A stretch of 64,000 nucleotides of DNA, from contig NC_089744.1 of the NCBI RefSeq assembly GCF_040412425.1, forward strand, positions 39,273,599-39,337,598, given 5' to 3'. How positions within the stretch are numbered: the stretch's first letter is position 1; each line of letters starts with the position of its first letter. The notes below the pieces were generated by a model that searched no databases, was not told where the DNA came from, and saw nothing but the letters and a program-made list of their open reading frames with translations. A program made the position numbers and the translations under genes. Source of the DNA: Macrobrachium rosenbergii. Its lineage: Eukaryota; Arthropoda; Malacostraca; Decapoda; Palaemonidae. Shown here piece after piece: positions 23,301 to 36,032 of the stretch.

Positions 23301-23459
23301 TGTTAACTAAAGTAATTCCTAAAGTTAACCAGGAAAACAATCCACCAATGATTGAAAGCACAAAACAACAAATTCTGAATACTTCACCAAGATCGGGCAA
23401 ATAACTATCCAAAAAGCAATGAAGCAGCTGCGGAAAACTCCCGATGTTGATCGGAAGCC

Positions 23460-23640
23460 TGCAGGAAATGAATTGAGCTCTCTGCTGAGTTGTTCCTTTG
23501 AGTCCCGGATAGTGAGCAGGGCCTTGTCACCTACACACAAATGATAGAAGCACCGCCAAGCAAATTTTGGATTTTTACGCTGCCGTAGGTTAGGAACCAA
23601 TTGCTACGTAATTACTTGGTAAGTTACTTATATAAAAACA
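23460..23640. repeat. Right inverted terminal repeat of DIRS element
   Basis: Complement of the left ITR at 17487-17650, ending GTAATTACTTGGTAAGTTAC and TTATATAAAAA. Reading inward from either end gives the same sequence with scattered substitutions. Confidence 0.85.
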
Positions 23641-26600
23641 AAATACAGAAAATGTTGAATATTACCCTATAAATGTTTGGCTAGGCCTATTGATCCTTTT
23701 TCTTATCTGTAAAAAGTAGGGTACACTATAATATGCAGTATGGTTTTTATTAATAAGTATATGCACTACATTTGTATTAGATTTTCATAATCAATAATGT
23801 ATTCTTTTACAGTCATTATGCAAATATAACTGATCATTACAGTGCTCACTGACCTCCTAGAATGTCCATTTAGCCTAATTCTGAGCCCATATGCTTGAGG
23901 ACTGAATTATTCACTCCTTGAGAGAAAAAAAATTTTATACACTTCATAGTGAGGTAAAACAGTACTATAAAAATAATGTACTTCCATACAGAATTAACAT
24001 CAGTAATAGTTGGTAGATAATACTGATAATGAGTAAGAAGTTCAATTAAAACGTAACATTGAAAAATTTCATATAATGGAAAAAACTATTAAACACCAGT
24101 AAATGCTTTCGAATATAATTAAAGAACAACATCAAAAGATAATTCAGTAGATTCTTTCGAACATAATTAAATAAAAACAGTAAACTATGTTCGTCTCAAA
24201 TATTCAATAAAAGTGGGACATATCATTACCAGTTACCATTCATTCTAGGCCTACTGTATGTGACCCCCATTAAACCATTTACTGTATTTGTAAAAACAAT
24301 ATTCCCAACTTCCTTACTTGATATATCTGAATTCTCCTCCATTTTCGTAAAAATATTCTGTTTCAATTTGACATTTCTGATGATGTTAAAATGAAAATTG
24401 GCATTTGTAAGATTGAGAAGTTGTTGTTCATCCAAACCGGTTTAAACATTTGGTGTTGCAGGCGTGCCAACTGAACTTCATACGTTAGTGCATTTCCCCA
24501 CCCTTCAGTGAAGCGAACTGCATTTCAGTTAAAGAAAGGATGCTATAAATTATATAATATTTTTGGTAATTATACCTTATTTACTAACGTAATATAACAT
24601 TCTTTTAACATAAAAATCTTTAAAAGATGATAATCTGATAACATTAGATATGACAAACTCTATCCACTTCTGATTTTTACATGAAATAACATTCTTTTAA
24701 CAATGCTCTCTATGCAGATGATACACTGATAGTATGGCTGTTGAGGCTCTTCATGTCTAAACATAATGAAATATTTCATAAAATTATTTGGACAAAATAC
24801 TTTAAAAAATTGCATATTACAAGGAATTTTCTTGCAGTTTTAGTTTTTAATTGTTTCAATTGATTCTATTTTTCATATTATTAAAAAAAATTCTCAAACT
24901 AATTAATATTTGGACTATAAAAAAAGAAATAGGATCTGAACAATATGTTTTGTAAAGTGATGCAGTATTAAGTATTGTGAGTGTACATACCTACTTTGAA
25001 ATCTTGAGTATATCCTGCAACAGTGACAATGCCACTTCACCAGCTGAACTTTTCCTTTTCCTACTTTCTAGTCACCATATTTTGGTTAAATTATTATCTG
25101 CTGTTTTCTAAGACAACTTCTCTGATGATGATTTTAACAACAGGTCATTAACATATGACTATGGCACAATGAGGGCCTACAAGTTGATCAATGGCAGATA
25201 CAAACATTTACCTAAAATTCTTTGGATATAAATTCCACTATATTATTTCTTGTTTTCAACACGGTAACATCACTTCAACAGTGTCTTTCCAGATAATTAA
25301 CATTTTTGATAAACTTTTATCTAGCATGTTATCTAATGCTGTATTTCCATATCATGCTCCAGCAACCTTATTCCTCTGTACTATTCTTACCATAGTGAAT
25401 CCTTACTTGTTTAATAACAAACCCACAACTTAACCTCAAATACAGTCTCTCCTTTTTTTCTTAAGCATTCCTCTCCTTAATGTCCCTAGTACTTCCATGA
25501 TCTCTCTTATAACATGTCATGCATCATCTCCCCTCCTTATAAGGTGCCCAAACCATCAAAATCTCGACTCTTGGGCTTTATTTAAAACTTCAGTGACTTT
25601 TGATGATCCCCTGATATAATATTCATTGAACAGTTCATTGCATAATTTGTTTTGGCAGATATTTTATAGGTGGATGCTCTTCCTGACCCCAATCCTCCCT
25701 ATACAGGCTTGGCAAGGATAAAAAAAATAATCATTACTAAGAGCAGTGCAAAACTATTAACAACAAATGTGTGGCAAGTCCACTCCTAGGGTTAATTTCT
25801 CTTGCACACACTTGCATTTTTATATTTTTAATGATACTAAATTCAAATACAATTATTTAACTTTGAAATGTGACCAAGACCAGCATTCTATCATGACAAA
25901 GAAATTTACAACAATCAATAAAAGAAAATTGTCTGTAGGCTCAAGTGTTAAGTCTGAACAGTGTGTTTTATCACTTTCAGGTTTTGAACCTGCCCAAAAA
26001 TCACAAAAGCTAGAAACAAGTATTATTTAAAAAAAAAAATGTTTTATTACCCTTTTGTTCTCATCTTTTTATCATGTTCTCATATTCTGTGGCCAGTTAT
26101 CAATGATTAGTTCACTGGATATTTTTAGTTTTCATCTTACCATGACCATGACCCCTATCTCTTCAGATGTCCTATTTTCTATTGGTGTTTCTTCCATGTC
26201 AACATCCTCCAGTTCAAAATCAGTATCTTCCTTCACTATAATTTTCCAATTTCCATCCTTGACATACTTTGACCCTTGTACATCTTTTCTATTCTTCTTC
26301 ACTCAGTTTACTATTCTAAATACTGTACTTTCCTCTCTCAACTTCCTCTGTGCTCTTGCCACCTACCTCTTGGCCTCCCTCCTCATCTCTCATATTTGGC
26401 CAATGCTTGTTTGACAATAACGCTAAAACAATCATTTATTACTTTTAAATTAAACACTGCTGAATTACAAAATACAGCATTATACAAATCAGTATTTATA
26501 ACAAGCCATTAATAAAAAATATATACCTTACAATTCAAAGTTATATGGGGTTAAAAGGACAGAGATGCCTCAAAACTTACTAGCCCACAAGAGGAAACAC

Positions 26601-28066
26601 TCATCACAATAAACTGCAAATGTGTCATCACTTTACCAATCTATTCTTAAACTGATAGGTAGTGGGACTGTTCAGAATCTCAACTGATACTCTGTTCACG
26701 AAATGAGGTGGTTATCTTATATGTGAGAAGTGTCACTGCAGAGGAACTGCCTGACAAAATCCTCACTATTAAGATGGAAAGTCATTTGGAATGGATGAAG
26801 CAACAAAACAAATGCTCTTAATTCCAATTGACTAGTATGGAACTCACCCACTAGCTTGATCTGACAACTTGAACACCTGCAATCCAACTACAGGATACAG
26901 TGCCTTCAAATCCCTCTGAGGCATCTGGAATCTACAACAATAGGTGGAGAGGGGACAGCAATGGTCAATTTAACAGAGAATGTTACCAATCAAGGCTTGT
27001 TAGGATACCCTCAAGCAAGGTTACATGAAGATCCAGCAGCACATAAAATGGCAGATTGCTGTTATTCAGCAACAAGTAGGCTCTGCTCCTACAGAAGATG
27101 AGATGGTCTGAAAGAATATACTATAATTTGAAGCAGTCTTGAAGGCAAGAGCCACCTGCACAAGACACCAAAATCATCAGCATTTGACTAAGCAGACCCA
27201 ATTTAGTGGAATACTATAGACAATGATTTGCCCATAAATCTTAAGAAAATGCCACTTCCAACTAGTTAAGGCTGTAAGGAAGAGTTAACATCAGGTTCAG
27301 TATGAGAAATCCTCAAGGTCTTTTGGAGATTATAAGCTGCAGTTGTCCACATAAGTAACCTTTAAAGATTCCTCTGTAAATTATATAGTCACATGAATGC
27401 CAAGATGAATACCTGTGTGGTGGCCCCTCTAAACACAGATTATATAATGAAAAATCCTTGCCATGTCTGAATACCAATATAGGACCCAAAGCTAGAGACT
27501 ATGCCCTAATCTCTTTGAACCTGTATAAACATTCAAATGCTGACCTTCCATAAGCACTCTGAAAGACTTTTCAACTGGAGCTACACATTATAATTTGCTT
27601 AATGTATTAAGTTTTGTATCATTCATATTAATAAAGTGCTTTATAAATTGTATTATTATCATCACCATTTAGTACAGTACATGAACTTATGTATACATGT
27701 ACTGTACTTAGATTTTATATGTCGTTCGTGTTAGTAAAGTGTTCTATAAATTGTACTATTATCATCACAATTTAGTCCAGTAACTGCTGTACAGTTTTTA
27801 GGTTCTATATATTGTATTAATAAAATACTCTTTAAAATACAAGTACAGTACTGTATTAGTATTGTGTTTTAGTATGAAAAAACATAAACAGTACTGTACG
27901 TATTGACTTAGTGTATACCAAGTTGAACTTATGAACAAATTCATGATACGAACCACCATTCAGAATATAACTCATTTGTACATAGAGAGCGTCAATACTG
28001 TATTTTCACTCTTCTCACACTACCCTGACTTTGGGGAACATTATTAGCTGACAAGTAAAACTGTGG
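23641..28066. other. Intron sequence, no gene seen
   Basis: About 4.4 kb of AT-rich intron between the DIRS element and the Tc1/mariner-type element. Short open frames (24226-24435, 25191-25433, 25767-26512) have no domain, no paired splice sites and biased composition. Nothing else was recognised. Confidence 0.5.
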
Positions 28067-28953
28067 TACAGGGTGGGGCAGAACCAATTGAGCAGTTTAC
28101 AAGAGTCAATGCTCGAGGGGAAGGGAGGGGAGTGGGGGGAGGGTGGTGTTGTTGGCCTCCTCAGACATCCCCATTTCAGTAGCCGACATGGTGTGGACGG
28201 GAGTACATCGTGGTTTTGCTGTGCGCGCATATTTTGAGAACAATCAATCTGTGATTGCAATGCAGAGAGCTTTTTGGCGACGGTTCAATATTCCACGCAA
28301 CAATGCTGTTCCTCAGGCGAACACAATTCGGTCCTGGGTTAGGCTGTTGGAGGCAACTGGTAGCACACTAAGAACAGATACACATGGCAGACGCAGGTCC
28401 ATCAGAACACCAGAAAATGTCGAGAGGGTGAGAGCAGCAATCATCCAGTCGCAAAATTTCATGCAACCTAGATTGGAAGAGATTATTGAAAATGAAGGCT
28501 TGGGGGACATGTGGTTTCAGCAGGATGGGGCTACAGCTCGCACAGCCCGAATTTCACTCAATGTTTTGAGAAACATGTTTCCCAGACGCCTGGTGTCTCT
28601 AAGGGGTGATTTAGGATGGCCTGCGCGGTCACCTGATTTGAGCGTTTGCGACTTCTTTCTTTGAAAGAAAGAGTGTTCAAAAGTCGCCCTCACACCCTAC
28701 CACAGCTAAGGGAGCGGATTATTGAAGAAGTTAACGCCATACCCCGCAGTATGTGTGAACGTGCTGTAGAAAACTTCAGAGAACGACTCCAACAGTGTGT
28801 TGCAGCTAACAGCCACCATCTTGCTGACATTATTTTCAGAACATAAGAATTGTAAATGCTAACCTCGAGAATAATACACTTTCTTCTCTATGTACCTCCA
28901 TTACTTTGTTATATCTCCTCAAAACTGCTCAATTGGTTCTGCCCCACCCTGTA
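28067..28953 (+). mobile_element. Tc1/mariner (IS630)-superfamily element, internally deleted, 887 bp
   Basis: The terminal inverted repeats are TACAGGGTGGGGCAGAACCA plus ATTGAGCAGTTT at the left, and the perfect complement ending GCCCCACCCTGTA at the right, each with an outer TA. A broken transposase on the plus strand fills the interior. Good TIR identity suggests a comparatively recent insertion. Confidence 0.9.
28143..28846 (+). pseudogene. Transposase of IS630/Tc1 type (DUF4817-like head, DDE_3-like tail), deleted and frameshifted
   Basis: The first frame (28143-28664) has a helix-turn-helix head, AVRAYFENNQSVIAMQRAFW then NIPRNNAVPQANTIRSWV and GRRRSIRTPENVERVRAAII. This is the DNA-binding part common in arthropod copies of this family. 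It then jumps directly to WFQQDGATARTARISLNVLR and WPARSPDLSVCDFF, the second and third catalytic regions of the DDE domain. The section that should hold the first catalytic Asp is missing, so head and tail are fused by an in-frame deletion. A stop/frameshift after CDFFL moves the C-terminus (SRPHTLPQLRERIIEEVNAI, ending DIIFRT) into the next frame. Inactive. Confidence 0.85.
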
Positions 28954-29020
28954 TGTTAAAAGGGTTTACCAGCAAATCATGCAATAGCAAGAATATCATA
29001 ATCTAGTGGAAATTTTGTAA

Positions 29021-32000
29021 TACAGTAGACCCCTAGTATACATGAGGGTTATGGACCACAACCACCCACAAATAGCTGAAATTCGCGAATACTTGAGACC
29101 TTTCTCTAAAAATGCTTATAACTGCCTATTTTAATAGTTCAAACACCAAAACTACCTTAGTCTCCCCTCTAAAAATGATTATAACTGCCTATCTATTTTA
29201 ATAGTTCAAACAACAAATATACCTCAAACTATCATCCTAAAACACTTTAATATTATTTCAGTCATCTTACAACATTATATTATTTCAAAGTCATCTTACA
29301 ACATCACTCTTTACCCTTAAAAATATAAGGCTTACAGCTATGTGTGAACACTCCTACAACTGTTACTCTTACCAAGTCGAAAACTAATCCAGTTACCCCT
29401 ATATTCAGGTACACACAGAATTCAAGCCTTACTATTTTCTTTTAACACAGATAGGGTAACATTGGTACATCATTTGGCAAACATTAAAAAAAAAAAAAAA
29501 CATTTCATTGATACAGTATTTTGCTGTGTTTACATTAACCTTAAACGCTGACTGGACGTATCATACGTCGACTAAAATTGTCTGTTGGGTGCCGAGTGAA
29601 CGTACCGTACGTCGACTACAAAAAATTTCAACCTTCGGTCAACTCTGACTCGATCGAAATGGTCGAAAAACGCAATTGTAAACTAAAACTCTTACATTCT
29701 AGTAATATTCAATCATTTACCTTCATTTTGCAACAAATTGGAAGTCTCTAACAAAATATTTCGATTTATGGTGAATTTTTTAAAAAACTTTTTCCTTACG
29801 CCCGCACGGTAACTCGGCCGAAAATTTAAGAAATTCTTTCGTCATTTTGTTGTAATTTTTGCACTGTTTTATATTAGCCGTTACATAAAGTTTTATATAT
29901 GAAAATGTGCGAAATTTCATGTAAAATACAGCAAAATACAACCCATGGTTGTAGCTTTTATCAGTTTGGAAATATTTTCATATAAACCACGATAACTGCC
30001 AAAATTTCAACCTTCGGTCAACTTTGACTCTACCGAAATGGTCAAAAAACGCAATTGTAAGCTAAAACTCTTACATTCTAGTAATATTTAATCATTTACC
30101 TTCATTTTGCAACAAATTGGAAGTCTCTAGCACCATATTTCGATTTATGGTGAATTTCTGAAAAAACTTTTTCCTTACGTCCCGCCAGAAATTCTTTTTC
30201 ATCACGTTGTCGTAATGTTTGCACCGCTTTATATTAGTCGTTACATAAAGTTTTATATATGGAAATGTGCACAATTTCATGTAGAATACAACAGAAAATA
30301 ACTCATGGTTGTAGCTTTTATCAGTTTTGAAATATTTTCATATAAATCACAATAACTGCCAAAATTTCAACCTTCGGTCAACTTTAACTCGACCGAAATG
30401 GTAAAAACGCAATTGTAAGCTAAAACTCTTACATTCTAGTAATATTCAATCATGTACCTTCATTTTGCAACAAACTGGAAGTCTCTAGCACAATGTTTCG
30501 ATTTATGGTGAATTTCTGAAAAAAAAAACTTTTTCCTTACGCTCTGCGCATGTAACTCGGCGAACATCTCAGAAATTTTTTCGTCACGTTGTCGTAATGT
30601 TTGCATCGTTTACATTAGTCGTTACATAAACTTTTATATATGAAAATGTGTGCAATTTCATGTAGAATACAACAGAGAATAGCTCATGGTTGTAGCTTTT
30701 ATCAGTTTTGAAATATTTTCACATAAATCACAATAACTGCCAAAATTTCAACCTTCGGTAAACTTTAACTCGACCGAAATGGTCGAAAAATGCAATTGTA
30801 AGCTAAAACTCTTACATTCTAGTAATATTCAATCATTTACCTTCATTTGCAGTAAATTGGAAGTTTCTAGCACAATATTTCGATTTATGGTGAATTTTTG
30901 AAAAAAAACATTTTCCTTATGTCCGCGCGGGAACTCGGCCAAACATCTCAGAAATTCTTTTGTCACGTTGTCGTAATGTTTGCACCGTTTTATATTAGTC
31001 ATTACATAAAAGTTTTATATATGAAAATGTGCGCAATTTCATGTACAATACAACAGAAAGTAACTCATGGTTGTAGCTTTTATCAGTTTTGAAATATTTT
31101 CATATAAATCACGATAAATAGAAAAAATTCTACTTTCGGTCAACTTTAACTCGACCGAAATGGTCGAAAAATGCAATTGTAAGCTAAAACACTTACAGTC
31201 TAGTAATATTCAATCAATTAGCTTCATTTTTCAACAAACGGGAAGTCTCTAGCACAATATACCTTATTTATGGTGAATTTTTGAAAAAAACATTTTTTTA
31301 TGTCCGAGCATTACGAATTCATGCATCATTTTGTGATAATATTTTCTCTGTGTTGCTTTGATCGTTTTACAATTTGTTATATACCAAAATCATCGCAATT
31401 TAGTGTACAATACAAAGAAAAAAAATAACCCGTTAGCTTTAACCGTTTTGCTTTACAGCGATTTGTATAAAATTATATGAAATTTTTTTTTGCCCTGTCA
31501 TATATTTCAATATTTATATATGATAATGATATTTTTCATTTCTGATGGTTGCATACTAAACTTCAGGCAATGAGAAAAAAGGAGCCAAAAATGAACTCTT
31601 AATCTTAAAACTAAGCGTGCTGTGATTTTTTGAAAAAACTTTTTTCCGCTTTAGCGCTAACTCCTGAACGCCCGGCATACGGGAGACGTTTTTGTAAATA
31701 GAGGCTCGGCGTTAGAGGGTTAATATTAATACTGTATTTGAAAATTTGTAAATTTTTTTATCATAAAAATTGTATTTAGTCACAAAAATAATAAAATTAA
31801 AATAATTAGCGAATATTTAGATTTATGAACTTGAGACTCCCCCCTCTCAAAACACTTGTAACTGCCTATTTTAATAGTTCAGACACCAAATATACCTTAA
31901 ACTATCATCCTAAAACACTTATAATATCATTTCAAAGTCATCTTACAACATTACCCTTAAAAATATATGGCTTACAGCTATGCGTGAACACTTCTACAAC

Positions 32001-32800
32001 TGTTATTCTTACCAAGGCAAAAACTATTCAAGTTACCCCTACAAGCAGGCACACACAGTATTCAAGCCTTACCATTTTTCTTTTAACGTAGATAGGGGTA
32101 ACATTGGTACATTGTTTGGCGAACATTTTTTAAGGAAAAAGAAAGATTTTATTGATACAGTATTTTCCTGTTTACACTAATATTAATACTGTATTTGAAA
32201 ATTAGTAAATCATTTTTTTATCATAAAAAATGTAGTCACAAAAATAAAATAATTAGCAAATATTTTAGGTATGCTCTATGAACTTGAGACCCCCTCTAAA
32301 AATGCTTATAACTGCCTATTTTAATAGTTCAAACAACAAATATACCTTAAATTATCATACTAAAACACTTTAATATCATTTCAAAGTCATCTTACAACAT
32401 AACCCTTAAAAATATATGGCTTACATCTACGCGTGAACAGTCCTACAACTTTTACTCTTACCAAGGTGAAAACTAATTAAGTTACCCTATATTCAGGCCC
32501 ACTTTTCCTTTCATACAGTATTCAAGCCTTTCCATTTTCTTTTAACATAGATAGGGGTTACATTGGTACATCGTTTGACGAACATTTTTTAAGAAAAAAA
32601 AAATTTTACTGTATTGATATTTTGCTGTGCATTATTAATATTAATGTTTGAAAATTACTAAGTGATTTTTTTATCATAAAAAATGTAGTCATGAAAATAA
32701 AATGAAAACAATTAGCAAATATTTTAGATATGCTCTATGAAAAAATCTGTGAATAGGCGAATTTTCCGCTAATTATTTGGAGTTATGTTCCACAGACAAA
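29021..32800. mobile_element. TACAGTAGACCCC element with ~450-bp tandem units, interrupted
   Basis: It starts TACAGTAGACCCCTAGTATA with an outer TA, like the TACAGTGAACCCC MITEs in this window. The far side, near 32740-32795, carries CGAATTTTCCGC and ATGTTCCACAGA, which also occur near the right end of those MITEs; the final TIR is missing. The interior has three direct units marked by ACTGCCTATTTTAATAGTTC (29121, 31861, 32311). The first unit is interrupted by a TTAA element at 29535-31723. Non-coding. Confidence 0.65.
29535..31723. mobile_element. TTAA-flanked element with five ~380-bp tandem units
   Basis: TTAA lies at 29535-29538 and 31720-31723. The left edge is CCTTAAACGCTGACTGGACG. 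The right edge is GGCTCGGCGTTAGAGGG, an imperfect terminal inverted repeat. Tandem units are marked by TTCGATTTATGGTGAATTT near 29760, 30139, 30498, 30880 and (diverged) 31260, spacings 359-382 bp. Each unit also carries AAAATTTCAACCTTCGGTCA and CATGGTTGTAGCTTTTATCA. No protein-coding capacity is seen. A sister element lies at 33195-36032. Confidence 0.8.
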
Positions 32801-33194
32801 AAAAAAAAAATGCTGTGCAAGCCTACATCCTATAAAATCAAGATCTTAAAATACTGCACCAGCAGTCCATCTGCATGCACTAAGGAAATTTGTGATGGAA
32901 CATGGGTACACAGCTTATAATGTATATATATTACTGTATTTTGTAAACTGTACAAGTTTTTTAGTTTCATTTTACTGGTATGTCAAGTTCAGAAATGTTT
33001 ATTCAGTACTAAAATAAATCAGCATTAAAACAGAAAGACAGTATTTTTAAAATAAAGGAACTGAAAACATTACAACGATCAATTTGCTGTACAAACCGAA
33101 GTCACTGTACTTCAATGCACTAAGACAGTCATACATACAAACTGCATCAATCACAAAAAAGTGTATTTGTGCCTAGATCAAATTTATTCTTTTA
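32801..33194. other. Intron sequence, no gene seen
   Basis: AT-rich spacer between the two tandem-unit elements. Nothing recognised. Confidence 0.5.
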
Positions 33195-36032
33195 TTACCC
33201 CTTTAACGCCGACTGGACGTATTTTACGTCGACAAAAGTTGTCTGTCGGGTGCCAAGTGGACATAAAATACGTCGACTACAAAAAGTTTTTTTTAATATT
33301 CGCGGTAAAATACTTATAGGCCTCGTTTGCGAAAAATTTTAAATCACGCGCCTTGAGGGATGCTGGGAGTTCATGGATCACTCTGTTGTTTTGTTTACAA
33401 GCGTGACCCAGCTGCGCATGCGTGAATTTCTTTCTTATCCTAAAAGAAAGCATCAGCTAACTCTGTTGAAAATCTCAGAAATTCTTTAGTCACTTTGTCG
33501 TAATTTTTGCACCATTTTCTATTAGCCTTTACATAAAGTTTTATATATGAAAATGTGTGCAATTTCATGTAGAATACAACAAAATATAACTCATGGTTGT
33601 AGCTTTTATCAATTTTGACGTATTTTCATATAAATCACGATAAGTGCCAAAATTTCAACCTTCGGTCAAATTTGACTCAACCGAAATGGTCGAAAAATGC
33701 AATTGTAAGCTAAAACTCTTACATTCTAGTAATATTCAATCATTTATCTACATTTTGCAACAAACAAGAAGTCTCCAGCACAATATTTCGATTTATGGTG
33801 AATTTTTGAAAAAACTTTTTCCTTACGTCCGCACTAACCCAGCTGAAAATCTCAGAAATTCTTTAGTCACTTTGTCGTAATTTTTGCACTGTTTTCTATT
33901 AGTCGTTACATAAAGTTTTATATATGAAAATGTGTGCAATTTCATGTAGAATACAACAAAAAATAATTCATGGTTGTAGCTTTTATCAATTTTGACATAT
34001 TTTCATATAAATCACGATAACTGCCAAAATTTCAACCTTCAGTCAACTTTGACTCTACCGAAATGGTCGAAAAATGCAATTGTAAGCTAAAACTCTTACA
34101 TCCTAGTAATATTCAATCATTTACCTACATTTTGCAACAAACAAGAAGTCTCTAGCACAATATTTCGATTTATGGTGAATTTTTGAAAAAAACTTTTTCC
34201 TTACGTCCACGCTAACTCTGCTGAAAATCTTGTAAGAGCCTGACGCTGTCTCTTACAAACAAGTGTGTGTTCGTGTGTTTGTTGTCCATCGGAGTGGACA
34301 AGACAACAAGAGCACCTCGTTTTCTTTCTCTAAAGGAACGCGATTCCAACCATACAATATTTCCATCTGTTTCTCCCTAACCATTGTTGTCTTGATGTAT
34401 GTACAATCACCACTACTTGCATTGCCATGCAAGCATTCTAATCATGTACTCATAGTGTTCCAACGAATCTTCTGTATCAAATTGTATGTATGTTTCTGTT
34501 TGTGAAGACGCCGAATGTCTCACCACTCCGATGGACGACGAACACACACGTGTTTGGAAGAGACGGTGTCAGGCTCTTACAATCTCAGAAATTCTTTAGT
34601 CACTTTGTCGTAATTTTTGCACCATTTTATATTAGCCATTACATAATGTTTTATATATGAAAATGTGCGCAATTTCATGTAGAATACACCAAAAAATAAT
34701 TCATGGTTGCAGCTTTTATCAATTTTGAAATATTTTCATATAAATCACAGTAAGTGCCAAAATTTCAACCTTCGGTCAACTTTGACTGACTCGACCGAAA
34801 TGGTCGAAAAATGCAATTGTAAGCTAAAACTCTTACATTCTAGTAATATTCAATCATTATCTTCATTTTGCAACAAACGAGAAGTCTCTAGCACAATATT
34901 TCGATTTATGGTGAATTTTTGGAAAAAACTTTTTCCTTACATCCGCACGTGCTAAATGCTGAAAATCTCAGAAATTCTTTAGTCACTTTGTCGTAATTTT
35001 TGCACCATTTTATATTGGCCATTACATAATGTTTTATATATGAAAATGTGCGCAATGTCATGTAGAATACAACAAAAAATAATTCATGGTTGTAGCTTTT
35101 ATCAGTTTTGAAATATTTACATATAAATCACGGTAAGTGCCAAAATTTCAACCTTCAGTCAACTTTGACTCAACCGAAATGGTCGAAAAATGCAATTGTA
35201 AGCCAAAACTCTTACATTCTAGTAATATTCAATAATTTACCTTCATTTTGCAACAAACGAGAAGTCTCTAGCACAATATTTCGATTTATGGTGAATTTTT
35301 GAAAAAACTTTTTCCTTACGTCCGCGCGCGCTAACTCTGCTGAAAATCTCAGAATTTCTTTGGTCACTTTGTCGTAATTTTTGCACCGTTTTATATTAGC
35401 CGTTACATAAAGTTCTATATATAAAAATGTGCGCAATTTCATGTAAAATACAACAAAAAATAAGTCATGGTTGTAGCTTTTATCAGTTTTGAAATATTTT
35501 CATATAAATCATGAAAGTGCCAAAATTTCAACCTTCGGTCAACTTTGACTCGACCGAAATGGTCGGAAAATGCAATTGTAAGCTAAAACTCTTACATTTT
35601 AGTAATATTCAATCATTTACCTTCATTTTGCAACAAACAGGCAGTCTCTAGCACAATATTTCGATTTATGGTGAATTTAGAAATCATTGCAATTTAGTGT
35701 ACACAACAAAAAAAAAAAAAATAACTCATTAGCTTTAACTGTTTTGCTCACAGTGCGATTTGTATACAATTATATATGAAATTTTTTTTCACGCTGTCAT
35801 ATATTCCAATATTTATATATGATAATGATATTTTTTTTTCATTTCTGATGGTTGTATACTAAACTTCAGGCAATGAGAAAAAAAGGAGCTAAAAATGAAC
35901 TCTTAATCTTAAAAACTAAGCGTGCTGTGATTTTTTGAAAAAAACTTTCTTTCCACTTCGGCGCCAACTCCCAAAACCCGCCAGCATATGGCAGACACTT
36001 TTGTAAATAGAGCCTCGGCGTTTAAGGGTTAA
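33195..36032. mobile_element. Second TTAA-type element with ~380-bp tandem units
   Basis: The left edge is CCCCTTTAACGCCGACTGGA, preceded by TTAC where TTAA is expected. The right edge is GCCTCGGCGTTTAAGGG then TTAA at 36029-36032. The units match those at 29535-31723 and are marked by TTTCGATTTATGGTG near 33787, 34163, 34898, 35280 and 35658. The spacing of 735 between the second and third is explained by a 351-bp MITE. The left part (33290-33470) is unique to this copy and includes GCTGCGCATGCGTGAATTTC. Confidence 0.8.
34231..34581. mobile_element. MITE with TGTAAGAG..CTCTTACA ends and ATCT duplication, 351 bp
   Basis: Long terminal inverted repeats of about 65 bp: TGTAAGAGCCTGACGCTGTC and CCATCGGAGTGG at the left, CCACTCCGATGG and GGTGTCAGGCTCTTACA at the right. 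It interrupts the repeat consensus AAAATCTCAGAAATTC and duplicates ATCT (34227-34230 and 34582-34585). TGT..ACA ends with a 4-bp duplication are known from Ginger-type elements, but LTR-like and other origins are possible. The central ~250 bp recur at about 46757-47030. Confidence 0.8.

Larger units (their letters stand above)
17456..23640 (-). mobile_element. DIRS-type retrotransposon, nearly complete, 6.2 kb
   Basis: Minus-strand element with the full DIRS order: right ITR, gag (23300-21180), RT plus RNase H (21062-19430), tyrosine recombinase (19188-18239), ICR, left ITR. The inverted terminal repeats share TTGGTTCCTAACCTA, GTGCTTCTATC, GTGTGTAGGTGACAAGG and ACTATCCGGGACTCAAAGGA in the same order, read inward from both ends (17487-17650 and 23637-23470). 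There is no LTR or integrase. Gag, RT and recombinase each carry at least one frameshift or stop. The recombinase has lost the arginine of its HxxR box and the copy is inactive. The element lies in the intron between exons B and C. Related to the 1-3232 copy by gag, RT and terminus. Confidence 0.9.

Noticed and set aside
24226..24435. Possible exon or small gene, minus strand (69 codons)
   Set aside because: Composition is plausible but no acceptor or donor fits the phase between exons B and C, and no domain is recognised.
29535..36032. CRISPR-like or centromeric satellite array
   Set aside because: Units are direct, adjacent and ~380 bp without unique spacers, and lie between TTAA-flanked termini, so a mobile element explains them better.
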